Source: Spisula solida (Eukaryota; Mollusca; Bivalvia; Venerida; Mactridae). Taken from it: a DNA stretch of 64,000 nt. This document shows, piece by piece, positions 33,780 to 45,199 of the stretch. The notes beneath the pieces are model-generated. The model saw only the letters and a program-made list of their open reading frames with translations, was not told the origin of the DNA and made no database searches. The first letter of the stretch is position 1. The number at the start of each line of letters is the position of its first letter. Location of the stretch: NCBI GenBank assembly GCA_947247005.1, contig OX365956.1, positions 14,156,089 to 14,220,088 of the forward strand, in the 5' to 3' direction. A program made the position numbers and the translations under genes.

Positions 33780-35294
33780 CAAGAGGGCCCAAAGGGCCCT
33801 AGGTCGCTCACCTGCCGTACTAGTGCATGCACACCCCTATGGTGACCATACACATTTTCTGAATAAAATTTAAGGAAAATCAGCCTCTATTGCAAATTTT
33901 TTAATGATGTGACCTTGTTTTTGACCCCAGATGACCCAAAATCGAATTTGGCCTAGATTTTGTTGACATGATCATTGTGACAAAGTTTCATAAAGATTAA
34001 GTTGAAATTGTAACCTCTGGTGACTACACAAGGTTTTTCTATGATTTGACTTATAATTTAAACAAAATATTTTGGGAAAAATGTTTTCCCCCATATAACT
34101 GTACAAATACATGCCATGAAGACAAAACAATACCTAAATACTTAAAAAAATAAAAATTAACAAAATAAAAATTATGGTTCCAGTGGGGTTTGAACCCACG
34201 ACCCTCAGGAAAATGTCTACGCTCCCTACAGCGCTTTGATTTCCTCTAAACCATTACAATTCGCACCCTGCTTAAAATACTAGAATATTTTGATATTTGA
34301 CCTTTACAAAACTGCTGTGAACCCTGATACATATTTTCATTGGTTGATGAAAGTTTACTTGTATGTATACACTATACAGAGAGAGTTACAGCAGAGAGTT
34401 TAGTGACCATGAAGACTACATGTTGAAAGGTTTAAATGAGTACACACACTGCCTGAGGTTTAAATATTTCATGGTTCTATACACTGGTCATTATTAATTT
34501 GTTACAATCAGTATGATAAACTGATAGTGCGAGAGTATTAATATATAATACAAGTCATTCTTTTAACACACGCGTTTTATATACAATGCAGAGCCTAGAC
34601 ACGATGTAGTTTCGGGCGTCGAAAATGTCAATTGACAGTGTGACCTTGTTTTTGACCCCAGATGACCCAAAATCGAACTTGACCTAGATTTTGTTGACAG
34701 GATCATTGTGACAAAGTTCCATAAAGATTAAGTTAAAATTGTAACCTCTGGTGACTACACAAGGTTTTTCTATGATTTGACCTATATAATTTAAACAAAA
34801 TATTTTCCTCCATATAACTGTACAAATACATGTTATAAAGACAAAACAATATCTAAACACTAAGTATGGCTCCAGTGGGGTTTGAACCCACGACCCTCAG
34901 GAAAATATCAATTGACATTGTGATTTTTGTAATTGACATTGTGACATTGTTTTTGACCCCAGATGACCCGAAATCAAACTTGACCTAGATTTTGTTGACA
35001 TGATCATTGTGACAAAGTTTCATAAAGATTAAGTTGAAATTGTTACCTCTGGTGACTACACAAGGTTTTTCTATAATTTGACCTAGTGAGCTAGTTTTTG
35101 ACCTCAGATGACCCAATATCGAACTTGACCTAGATTTTGTTGAGAGGATCATTGTGACCAAGTTTCATAAAGATTAGGCCAAAATTGTGACCTCTAGAGA
35201 GGACACAACCCAATTGTTGACGGACGGACAGACGGACGGACGGACGAAGTGTGATCACAAAAGCTCACTCTGTCTCTTTGTGACAGGTGAGCTA
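33780..35294 (-). repeat. Family A element, full-length ends, internal duplication
   Basis: Left end 'aacaagagggcccaaagggc' (gggccc-aaa-gggccc hairpin) then 'cctaggtcgctcacctg'. Right end: (ACGG)n near 35221, 'gatcacaaaagctcac', 'tctgtctctttgtgacagg' and 'tgagctaaaa'. The inner part repeats a roughly 230-bp unit that contains a tRNA-like segment (33900-34210 and 34640-34905). Confidence 0.87.
34172..34260 (-). other. tRNA-related sequence (pseudo-tRNA or SINE head)
   Basis: On the - strand an acceptor-like 'atggttt' pairs with 'gaaccat', and the T-arm 'gtggg' ttcaaac 'cccac' is perfect. Box A is degenerate and no clean D or anticodon arm folds. A truncated second copy sits at 34868-34904. 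I would not call a functional tRNA. Confidence 0.5.
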
Positions 35295-35894
35295 AAAAAA
35301 TCACGTCGAAATTAGAACGTCACGACGTGATAATTATGACGTCATGATGACGTAAGGCATATTTTAAAGCCCGGCGTCGTTGACGTTACGTTCCTTTTTC
35401 TGCATGATACTGGAACCAGCTTCTAAAACAGTGAAAATAAAGTGGTAATTTCACTGTTATTTTCACTGTTTATTTCACTGAAAATCTCCATAATCCATTT
35501 AAAGCAAATAATAAAATTGAATAATAATTAAAAACGCTGAATAAGCGACATAAGAGTATTGCACCAGAGAGTTAAACAAAATTAGTACGATCGCATAGTA
35601 TTCCTATAATAAACGCAGATTTGAAAGTCGCATTTCACAATACGATTTAAAAAATCCTCATTTTTGAGCATTATTGCGGACCGAGCGTTACCTACGCGTT
35701 TTTGGCGCTCAGTTATTCACTGAATACAGGTTTAATGCAATTTCATCCAGCAGTGAAAAACACGAAATGCGAGGTTCAAACCTTCGGTTGACTATGACAT
35801 TGAACCGGCACGGTAGTGTTATGCGTGTCTATAATATTTTTTGGTATTAATGTACTTTAATGACTTGTTTTAGATAATTGTTGTTACATTTTGG
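35295..35894. other. Unassigned stretch
   Basis: AT-rich, with short direct repeats ('tttcactgtt') near 35445-35480. No gene seen. Confidence 0.4.
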
Positions 35895-36280
35895 AGTGGC
35901 CCTCCGTCCGTCCGTTAAAAAATCTGGATCCTGGCATAACTCAAACAGTTTCCAAGCTAGGTTTATGAAATTTGTTATGTGGATAGGGGGCAATTAGGAG
36001 ATAATGCACGCCTAAATATAGTTTGATTTTGACAAATATTGTGGTTGCTATGGCGACAGAAAGAGTGAAAATATGCCCAAATCTGGATCCTGCCATAACT
36101 CACAGTTTCCAAGCTAGGTTTATGAAACTTGATATGTGGATAAGGGCCAATAAGGGGATTATGAACGTCTAAAAAAATTTGATTCTGACAAAAATTGAGG
36201 TTGCTATGGCAACAGAAACATTGAAAATGGCTTCAAACCGGTAGGGGACTTCTGTATTGCTTGCAATTCTTAATTACTTG
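35895..36280 (+). mobile_element. Family B element, two cores, head missing
   Basis: 'ggccctccgtccgtccgtt', then two successive cores each with 'ctggatcctg', 'tttccaagctaggtttatga' and 'atgtggata'. Ends 'ttcttaattacttg'. An 'aatgacttgtt' just upstream (35860) may be the tail of an earlier copy. Confidence 0.8.
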
Positions 36281-36774
36281 TATTTATATATATATTATAT
36301 ATATAATACATGAAAAATTTGCACAGGGAGAAGAATTTTCAATATTACACTTTAAAATGGTCAATTGTGTTACTTTGGGTATTTAATTTACAGTGAGAGA
36401 ATTAAATATTCTGTGGATTTCTCTGAGCTCATTGATAAACATTCTGTGAACTTTGGATTCGTATAGAAGGAACTTTCGACAGTGGATAAGATTTATACAT
36501 TTAATTAAGAAATTGTTTGATCTGTATCTTGTTCTGCTACTGGTTATTAACATTATGGGAGAGATCACCATATTCATATGCAAAATGCCCACCAGCTATC
36601 TATTGGATGAATGAACAATAAAAACCTGCCATTCACCAACAGCTAGCTGGTGGTACTGATCCCTTTGTATACAAACATGATCTCTCCTATTAATACTATA
36701 TGTTATTCATTTAATAAATTGTTAAAAGTAAGTTGTTGTTTATTTCGTATTGCGTCTGTCTGAACGCTATAGTT
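36281..36774. other. Mostly unassigned; imperfect inverted repeat at 36590-36670
   Basis: 'ccaccagctatctattgg' with 'atgaatga' is mirrored by 'cattcaccaacagctagctg' and 'gtgg'. The same words occur near 15797, suggesting an eroded foldback element. Confidence 0.45.
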
Positions 36775-37260
36775 GAAATGTGGGTTCTGCACGTCATCTC
36801 CATTAGTTACACATTTGCTATGCGTTTCATGCAATTCGTTCCAGGCGTTAAAAGTTATGGAGCGGACACGGAATACACGAATTTAACCTTTGACTGTGAC
36901 CTTGAGTCGGCACAGTTGGAATGTGGGTTCTGAATGTCGTCCTTATTAGGTACACATTTAATCCCCCCGCCACGAAGTGGAAGGGGATTATAGGAATGGT
37001 CATGTCCGTACGCGTGTCCGTAACAAAATCGTGTCCGCTCCGTAACTTTTCAACACAAGGGTCGAATTGCATGAAACTCATCGCAAATGTGTAACTAATA
37101 AAGATGACGTGCAGAACCCACATTCCGACCGTGCCGCCTCAAGGTCAAATGTTTGAATCTTGCATTTCGTGTTCGCTCCGTAACATTTCAACCCATGGGC
37201 CGAAATGCACGAAACTCGTACACGTTTGTTTCCTGGCAGCTGATACATCCCGATCCGTAT
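36775..37260. repeat. Family F hairpin element with inverted cores
   Basis: Head hairpin at about 36960-36990: 'aatccccccgccacgaagtg' then 'gaaggggatt'. A roughly 95-bp core at 36776-36872 ('gtgggttctgcacgtcatct', 'catgcaattcg') recurs inverted at 37034-37128, so this region folds back on itself. The overlapping ORFs here are by-products of that inverted repeat. Confidence 0.7.
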
Positions 37261-37320
37261 TGTGGCCCCCCTCTATCGAGCATGTCACATACAACATATT
37301 TCTTCTCACAGCGTGCTTGG

Positions 37321-38935
37321 TCAGCAGGTGGTACATTTTCCCTCAAATCTTTGTCCATTTACTAACAGATCAATCAGATTTCTATCTCTCCTGTATGCAA
37401 CTAGGGGTGTTTGACTAAATATTTCTGCCATACATTCCATTCCGACTTGTTGAGGGTGTTTGACTAAATATGTTTTTTTAACTATATTGTGTATATTTGG
37501 AAGCCTTTTTGAATATGTAATAACCACAGGTAGTGGGTACTCGTTCCGTTTTCATAGTGCTTTTTTGTTTTGATGTAAATAATTCTTCACGTTTAAGCTC
37601 GTCTACCCTTGCGAGTTTTTTCTTAATAAATGAACTACTGTACCCTCTTGACCTTAGGTGTTTGAGCTGTACCCGGTGTTTTACGTAGTCAGATTCTTGA
37701 GAGCATACATTGTATTCTTTAATTGCGTACGCCGAGTTTATATGGGATAGCCTTCTTCACATGCGTAGGATGGTTTGATTTATAGTTCACGTACATATGT
37801 TTGTCGGCAGTTTAGTGTAAAATCAGTTTAATACACTTGTTACTATATATAGTAACAAAAATGAGCCTATTTGCGGCTGATTATGGCCATCACGTGGTTG
37901 ATTATGGCCTATCCGCCCGGTCCGCAACCTCATAATCATAATCGGACCGGTTGAACGGGCGCACGTTACCTTATCCATGTAAATATGACGTCACGTTGGA
38001 GCCAAAATGACGTTACGTTTGCTCATATGCCAGATTTCTTTGCCAATTTTATTCACACTAAGTGCATTTTATTGGTTACAATGTTAGCGTATATCTACAT
38101 CAGTAATTTTTACGTTATTCGTTCTTCATAGATATTCTGAAATCGAACAATTGTATTAAAGACTTTAATACACTTCAGAGCCTGGCCGGAAGTTGATAAT
38201 CCGCCCGGTATGAATAATCACCATCGGGCTGAAGCCCTCGAGGTGATTATTCATTTTCCGGGCGGATTTTCGCCTTCCTGCCCGGCTGTGTCGTGTATTA
38301 ACCTCTAAATAAAGTACACGGCCTTCAATTTTTACCAACGTATCAATGAACTCTATAACGTCCTTGCTCCATCTCAGTTCTACTCGAATACTTTTGTGTA
38401 TTGAGTTAGCATACTCTATGAATGTTATTAGATCTTCAGTCTCATGCGTCCATAATCCAATACCATCATCAATTTAGCGGTTATAGAACACAATTTATCA
38501 TGCAAGTAGAATTCTTTCATCCCATTTGCGCATATAACAACAAGCGTAATTCCGTATTAATTTCGAGCCAATAGCAAGCTCCTTCGTCTGAACATAATAT
38601 TGGCAATTGAACTAGAATATATTGTTATCTAAACACCGTTCTGATCATTCCCATTACTGCCTCTGTTGATATAGTCGGATTAACACGTTTGTCTAAGGCT
38701 TCTTTACACGCGTCTAAGCCTTCTCGCCGTGGTATAGAAGTGTACAACTTGACAACATCAAAACTATTCTAGAATAGTATTGTATCGCTTGGTAACGGCA
38801 ATTCAACTTCATTTAGTTTATTCAGAAAATCCGACGTATCTTTGATGTAGCTTGGTGAGCTCTCAACAAATGCATTTTATTCTTTCCCTTTATCATTGAT
38901 ACAGTTACCTGTGCGTGAGAGATGAGCTAATAATA
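37321..38935 (-). pseudogene. Penelope-like element reverse transcriptase relic, copy 1
   Basis: Reading down the - strand in changing frames: 'SYIKDTSDFLNKLNE', then RT motif A 'FDVVKLYTSIPRREGLDAC', 'ISTEAVMGMIRTVF', 'CYMRKWDERI', motif C region 'RIDDGIGLWTHETEDLITFI' and 'FIDTLVKIEGRVLYLE'. After an unrelated block (about 37830-38300), the thumb/C-terminal part follows: 'HPTHVKKAIPYKLGVR', 'RGYSSSFIKKKLARVDELKR' and finally 'IFSQTPLVAYRRDRNLIDLL'. Order and spacing match Penelope-like elements. Note 'IDDG' where an RT normally has 'DD' plus a hydrophobic residue. Multiple stops and frame changes make it inactive. No GIY-YIG endonuclease was found downstream. Confidence 0.85.
38166..38300. 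repeat. Long palindrome inserted in the Penelope relic
   Basis: Nested arms: 'taatacact' / 'gtgtatta', 'agcctggccggaag' / 'cttcctgcccggct', 'aatccgcccgg' / 'ccgggcggatt', 'gaataatcacc' / 'ggtgattattc'. Tip 'tcgggctgaagccctcga'. It lies at the break between the RT core and the C-terminal part of the relic. Confidence 0.85.
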
Positions 38936-39234
38936 ACAAAATTTCAAGTACGACCTTTGGTACGAAAATATTTTAATTATTTTGTGTACGCATCAGCAAG
39001 TCAGAACTTATTTGCAATTATCAACGAAGAATACCATTTTCCCTGGGATTTGGTAGGTGTGCTATCGCCTTCATTGTCGTTCTCGTACAGCACAGAAGTG
39101 CTCACGACTGACCACCGCTTCTCACCGATCCAATAGACTAAACACTTTTCGTGTGAATTCTGTTCAGTAGCCATTTTTCAAACGAATCCCGCAAGAAAAC
39201 GCGCGTGGTCGACTTCGCCCGTTTCCGGTATTTT
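38936..39234. other. Unassigned
   Basis: One 73-codon + ORF (38915-39136) antisense to the edge of the Penelope relic. No domain seen. Confidence 0.35.
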
Positions 39235-39540
39235 CCTGAAATTCTCCCGATTCCAGTTTACATTTCTCGGCACCCAATGGTCGGATTTCAATGAAACTTT
39301 GCATGACCGATCAGTACCAAGTCTAGTTGTGCATATGGTCGACAGACGTTGGTCTTACAATTTCAAGGGAGTTATAGCCCTTTGTTGTTTTACACTTATA
39401 AATTTTGTCTGTGCTACCTAATGGTCGGATTGCAATGAAACTTTGCAAGTCCGATCAGTACCAAGTCTAGATGCGCATATCTGACGGTGTCAGGCAGATT
39501 ATGGGGGCATTCATCACATTCAGTGATATTTCTTGTCTCC
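39235..39540 (+). repeat. Family D element, head missing, two cores
   Basis: Two cores with 'aatggtcggatt', 'caatgaaactttgcatgacc' and 'gatcagtaccaagtctag', then 'attcatcacattcagtgata' and 'tttcttgt'. This matches the complete copy at 56637-56939. Confidence 0.8.
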
Positions 39541-40596
39541 CCTTATAATTTTTATTACTTATTTCTTGTCTTGGTCATAACTCATGAGACATCAATTTGA
39601 AACTTCATAGGTGAATATTCCTCCTTGAGGGGAAATGCAGTGCTCTAGAACTATAACTTTTTATCGCATATTTTTGAAGTTATGTCCATTAATTTTTTTT
39701 TGTACTCTCTGGATTGGTTCATGCTCATTGCCCAACGTGTCGTATATCATCTTCCCCGCAGTAAATGCATACAATTATGAGTACACTGTAATGCATGTCG
39801 TGTATTGTCAGCTCTAATGTTCTCACAATTTCTCTTATTACGATGTTATAGCCAATGTTACTAAATAAAGGATAAAACCCCCTTTTGTTCTGAATTGTTC
39901 ACACGCCATATGTAGTACGAGGGCCTCGTATACCTTTAAAGATTACGCTAGTCCTATGTTCAGTTTCGTTTATTTGTACACTTTCAATCAGTGTTGCCTC
40001 TTATGGCGCAGCCAAGCGCCACATCATTTGACGCAACTCGGGGCGAAGCAAAGCATCACAGCACCATATTCGCTGCCTATTCCTTCGGCTGTGAGAACGG
40101 TCAATAAACGCAAGCGAACGGAGACGAACAGATCGATTATTAATAACTGTTGTATGTTCGTTCTTTCTATGACTAAAATATGGCTACAAACGTCCATCGG
40201 ATAGAACGGACTTCGCTTCAAGTAATGGTTTTTACGGGAAATAAACGCACGCGAACGGATTTACTTTGTTGTCAGATGTCCGTTTATCGCATCTGATAAA
40301 GTGTGCCTGCTCCCTAAAACCAAATATAATTGTCTTAAGAGTTAAGTCGTATTACTGGATTATGTTCTCAATCTACGTGATCGACTTGTTTACTACAATC
40401 ACATGTACCTTTGTTTCAGAAAAAGTACAACAATGGGAGCGGAGGGTTTACTGTCACAATTCATAAGCAATGTTGTTAATCAGAAGGAGGGAATTTCACG
40501 GGAATTACATTTCTCATCATTATAAGAAAATTGTTTACATGCCTGATTAACACCAGACTTACACATTAGGCTTGGAACAATTTACTAGACTAGGTT
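39541..40596. other. Unassigned stretch
   Basis: ORFs of 60-82 codons without domains. A short stem 'tggcgcagccaagcgcca' lies near 40003. No mobile element recognised. Confidence 0.4.
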
Positions 40597-40825
40597 CATA
40601 CATGGAATAGCAAGCTGGGTTTCGGGGCGATAATAGTTTGGCTTCATATCCGATACTATAACGTTAGTACATTTGTTGATTACTTGAGGCAATGTCGGTA
40701 TGTACTGGTCTGTACATACATGGAATAGCAAGCTGGGTTTGGGGGCGATAATGGCTTCATATCCGATACTATAACGTTAGTGCATTTGTTGATTACTTGA
40801 GGCAATGTCGGTATGTACGTACTGA
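40597..40825 (+). repeat. 118-bp tandem duplication
   Basis: Units start at 40597 and 40715 ('catacatggaatagcaagct'). The second lacks about 8-9 bp ('tagtttgg'). It abuts the 3' end of the second Penelope relic. Confidence 0.88.
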
Positions 40826-40939
40826 CATCTTGTACTCCTTTTAGGTACTGCAGACTCCATCGTACAGTAATCCTGTCACATAATATGAGATGCACTAAGA
40901 AATGTTGTTGTGTATACCGAGTTTTCTCTGTTTGTGCTA

Positions 40940-42290
40940 TGACAAGGAAGTTAATACGACGTCGGTAAGACATTATACTGATTACATCCGGCTGCGACGG
41001 AAATGATGGTTCTAATAACGTATGTTTTAGGAACGTGATGACAAAAAGAGATCGGGTAATTGTCCGCGGGTAATTGTCCGACATAAATATATGTATAATT
41101 ATTAAAGGTAATAACAAATTGCTCTCGACAGAAACAGTAGAGCAAAAAGAACGGTTTATAAATGGACCCAGTGGTCTGGTCAATTCCTTTTGACTGACTT
41201 AAGTTTCGTAAGTATTTAAATCGGATATATGTTATTTCTTAGTAAGCAGGTAGACGCGAACTTGATGTTGAAATAAGACACTACGTGGTTGAAACAGGAA
41301 AATATTTCAACCGCATTACGATCTCAATGGAAAGCAAGTGTATAGGAGTCCTTGATTTATAACTTAATATCTCCGTAAAAATACGTTTGCCATGTTCTAT
41401 TCCTACCACCTTATCACAATCGTTGGAACGGTTATAGTCGCCCTCCTGACAATAGGCATTTTCGACTGGGCTATTTCGTGGAGCAGGTTACAGTCTGGTT
41501 CCCGTTCTAATTTTACAGTTGTCATTTCTGTAGTAGTGCTGTTATTGTGGGGAAGGGAACCAGGCTAAAACTTGCTTCATGAAACAGCCTAGTCGAAAAG
41601 GCCTAATAATGATATACTAGTAGTCAACTTCTCGAGACTTTGATTCCACTATCATGAAATTAATTTCCACGAGTAGAGCTTTTAAGCAGGATCACAGGAA
41701 CTTGCATTTATAAATTGAAAAAATTGATTTTTTTTCACTGGGCCTACTGTACAGCCTGTATTAAAATATATGGGCTGCACAGTAGGCCCAGTGAAATCTT
41801 TTTTTTAAATCATAAATGCAAGTTCCTGTGGCAGGATCTTGCGTCTTCGTTTCGGTAATTGTTTTGAAAGAAGAACGCTGCTTACGTCATTTATAGTATT
41901 GGAAATCTGTTCCATGGTTACATGCAAAGCGTTGTACCTATAGTGACTTAGTGAAGATACTGCCTTGTCAGTAAACCGTTCATGATATAAATTATACATG
42001 TACACAGTATAGATGGAAATAACTCGACAACAACACGTTGTCCGTATTTAAAATATGATTCCATATCGTAAATACGTCATCCAGGAATCTTAACCAAAAC
42101 GAAGGTTTAACACTTCTAGATTTAATGGAATCACTTTGTAGTTTCCCCATGAACAGAGATGCATAAGACGCACGGTGCCATAGAACTTCCCATCGCTGTA
42201 CCCACCTTTTTTTATCCATGTACACAGCGTAACCTGAGACGATTGATTGCTTATGTTTCTCCTATTTGCCTTTAGCAGACTTTGCATCGT
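40940..42290 (-). pseudogene. Penelope-like element relic, copy 2
   Basis: The - strand frame at 42225-41992 reads 'SYASLFMGKLQSDSIKSRSV' and then 'FWLRFLDDVFTIWNH', the RT B-to-C motifs of Penelope-like elements (PSYA.LFMG.lE; LRFLDD). About 1 kb downstream on the same strand 'SQPDVISIMSYRRRINF' resembles the C-terminal 'PivsYRR.kNl' block seen in copy 1. The interval is broken by stops and by a 138-bp foldback MITE. The RT part is convincing; the C-terminal match is tentative. Confidence 0.7.
41693..41830. mobile_element. Foldback MITE with 8-bp direct repeats
   Basis: Arms 'cacaggaacttgcattta' and 'cactgggcctactgt' are mirrored by 'acagtaggcccagtg' and 'taaatgcaagttcctgtg' around a roughly 20-bp centre. 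GCAGGATC flanks both sides (41685-41692 and 41831-41838). The length of this duplication is typical of hAT-type integration. It is inserted within the Penelope relic. Confidence 0.82.
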
Positions 42291-42292
42291 GG

Positions 42293-42635
42293 CCTAAGAG
42301 ATGGTTATAGGCATCGTAATCGCTCTTCGTCAGTCCGTTTCCAATGCTTGTGAACACGCTAGAGGTAATACTTTTGGACGAACCTTTATGAAACTAGATC
42401 TCAATGATTCTCTTAGACTTAAAAATTCTAGATCAAGTGCAATGTTGGGCCAATTGGGATCAAAACCTAGGTCATATCAAAGGAAAATCTTGTGAACTCG
42501 CTAGGGGTCACATGTTTTATATCATCTTTATGAAACATGGTCACTTGGTTATCGGTGTAAAATCTAAGTCAATTTCAAACTTCGGTCATTCGGAGTAAAA
42601 ATCGGATGAGCCACCATCTAGATCATCTTGTTGGT
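42293..42635 (+). repeat. Family A element, short and diverged
   Basis: 'tcgctcttcgtcagtccgtt', about two cores ('cgctagaggtaatac', 'ccaattgggatcaaaaccta', 'ctaggggtcaca'), then 'ctagatcatcttgttgg'. The hairpin head is lost. Confidence 0.65.
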
Positions 42636-43482
42636 CCTCTTCTTACAGTTTACTTGTTTCACCCTATATTTATACGGTCTGACAAGTCTAATTAATATCA
42701 CATGACGCATGCGTGTGATGGAACGCGTCTGTGCGGACAGTACGCGGATGATCTACTCGCTCTAACGTCGTCCTTGTGCTCTGGATTTTAGGTCGCGGCA
42801 GGACATAATTTCATCTGCACGAAAAGTTGCTGGCTCCTGATGGAATGGTTAGTTCTGAAGTTAGAACTCATAATCCAGTACTGGAAAGTATCTCAGATGA
42901 ATTAGCGGTCGAATATAACAAAAGCAATTGGGAAATGGCGTTAACCCTGCATAAACAAATCCGTGTCTAAACGGTGCCATAGCACGCTATGTACCTTTGA
43001 GAATATAACATAATTTGGTATGCAAGAAAAGTATCTGATGCCATCAGTCCCAACACACAACAAACTAGCACGGGTATCTAAAATTCGTTTGAAGTCAAAA
43101 TCATGAACAATCGCAAATGATATAATTATGCTGTAACACAGTTTTATTCCACAACAAATTCACAAGATATGCATTTTGCTTATAAAACTTTCATAATCTG
43201 TACAACTCCACTAATTGAGACTTGTTTTTAGACAATATGCATCTTTAACATTTTGTTTCATCTCATGTTACGAAACAAAGATGAGTAGTTGTCAATAATT
43301 AATCGGCGTCGGTGTTGTCTAGTTACGTTTGTTTGGTAGACTTTTCTGCTAAGCTATCAAAGCTATTGACTTGTAACACTTGTTCATCAGCAATACATGA
43401 AGCAAAATTCTGTTATGCACATGCTATGAAAACCATACCCTAACGACAGGGGCGCCTAGCCACATACACAGAACGTATCTTT
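42636..43482. other. Unassigned stretch
   Basis: No gene seen; only short frames. A patch near 42700-42790 is somewhat GC-richer than its surroundings. Confidence 0.4.
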
Positions 43483-43618
43483 CGCGCCGGGAACCAAACA
43501 CGTTGAACACAATTTCCGCGCCGGGAACCAAACACTTTGAACACAATTTCCGCGCCGGGAACCAAACACTTTGAATACAATTTTCGCGCCGGGAACCAAA
43601 CACTTTGAACACAATTTC
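43483..43618. repeat. 34-bp tandem repeat, four units
   Basis: Units start at 43483, 43517, 43551 and 43585: 'cgcgccgggaaccaaacact' plus 'ttgaacacaattt'. Each junction reads TTTCGCGCC or TTTCCGCGCC followed by GGGAA, close to an E2F-type site. Short - strand ORFs across it merely repeat 'GSRRENC'-like text. Confidence 0.9.
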
Positions 43619-43878
43619 TCGGCGCTATTTACAAATTCCGCCACATTTGTTGACAGTTGAGGACGGTTGACTAATGTTTACAAATCCAAATTACACAGGT
43701 TTTATCCATATTCTATCCTAATAATAATTGTGTTAAAAAAGCGTTGATTTTCCTTCATTGTTTAATGTATGATCGAATGTGCTCGGTTGAAATTGAGAAC
43801 AGAGAATATTTCTACTTCCATTGGTTGAAAAAATGTCAGCTGAGCAACCTTCTGGTATTGAAGAAGGTACTCGGATTT

Positions 43879-44332
43879 TTTATGCCCCCGTATCGATAGA
43901 TCGGGATGCATATAGTGATTCACCTGTCCGTTCGTTCGTCCGTCCGTCCGTACGAATGCACCGGTAGTTGTTGGGTGTGGAACAATAGGCTATTTTTAGA
44001 TTCCATTCATTCCGTCACTTGTGGGGTGCAATATGCTACTTGTGGGTTGCAACCAAACAAAAGAAAGAACAAAAGAAAACCCCACAAATACCGTCACATG
44101 AGTACGTCCGTTCGTCCGTCCTGGTTAACCCAAATTAACCGTTTCTTCTAGCATCATTATGGCTTGCTACAAAGCTTCCAAACTTGCATGGATGTTGTAT
44201 ATGAACACTCTCCACACACCTGTATCACCTGACCCCATTTTGACCTTCACCTTGACCTAATTTTGGACTTAGACTTATTTATGGACAAGGCTTCCACAGG
44301 GGGCATAAGCGTTTATTGAACACAGTCTTGTT
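43879..44332 (+). mobile_element. Family C element with an insertion in its CCGT tract
   Basis: Head 'tatgcccccg' ... 'cgggatgcata', tail 'cacagtcttgtt', and the same core as 26085-26355. About 160 bp of unrelated sequence (43953-44105) separates two CCGT/TCCG tracts, so something inserted there or the tract was duplicated. Confidence 0.85.
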
Positions 44333-45195
44333 TCATACTAGTATACGGCCTTTTAAATTGACGACACCGTGTGCCTGTGTATGTAATCCCTATAATGATA
44401 TTATGCTGCCCCTCTTAATGAATGACACAATTCATGGTTTCTTGAATAAGCTTTTTTTTACATAAAGGGATGTAATTACAAAGGATAACTACACAAACGG
44501 GAAGAACGAGGGACTTTGTACCTCGGCGTATATCCAAAAGTAATGTCTGTGCTTTCCTTGTGTATTTGTTTATAGGTGTAGATTCATAAAAAAACAATAT
44601 TAAAATGTACAGTAATTCTATTCTGATTAACATGAATCGTGCTGTATGTTCTTGTTAATGTAATTGGATTATATAAACATTACAAATACACCTCAATATG
44701 TCGCCTCACCTCAAAATAACGGATCTGTTTTCTTAATCACAACATTTTTCTTTTATGTATAATGATATAAATCAGACGACAATTAGCCGTCGTGACGCAA
44801 CTACTTTCTTTTGCCTGCTGCTGAAAATCAGTGGTATCACTCAATTTTTCAAACTCGCGATTTACTTTCAACGCATTGACTACTAAGCAAAGCTAATGCA
44901 GATTGTGGCACTATACGGAACTGGGTCGGTTTCTTCAGCATCCTTCCTTGGAAGAAAATATGGCTTGTTACTTCGAACAGTGTGCACGATAAACGGCATG
45001 GCTGCTAAAAAGACCCTATATGTCGAGTAAAGCATATAAATCATCTCATTAACTATAGAATGCATGCTTATGTAATTTGGTAATCTTGTTGCAAATAGAT
45101 TTTTGAAACTTAAAGTGTTAATTGCACAAGACTCTAAAACAGTTATAATTTGCTTAAAAAATTGTTTTGCATATTGATTTATTATGATTTTTCTT
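44333..45195. other. Unassigned stretch
   Basis: AT-rich with short - strand frames (44415, 44883) that carry no domain. Confidence 0.4.
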
Positions 45196-45199
45196 TTAA

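Noticed and set aside
36733..37527. Several overlapping ORFs on both strands
   Set aside because: Artefacts of the family F inverted cores, apart from 37321-37527 (-), which is the Penelope C-terminal block.
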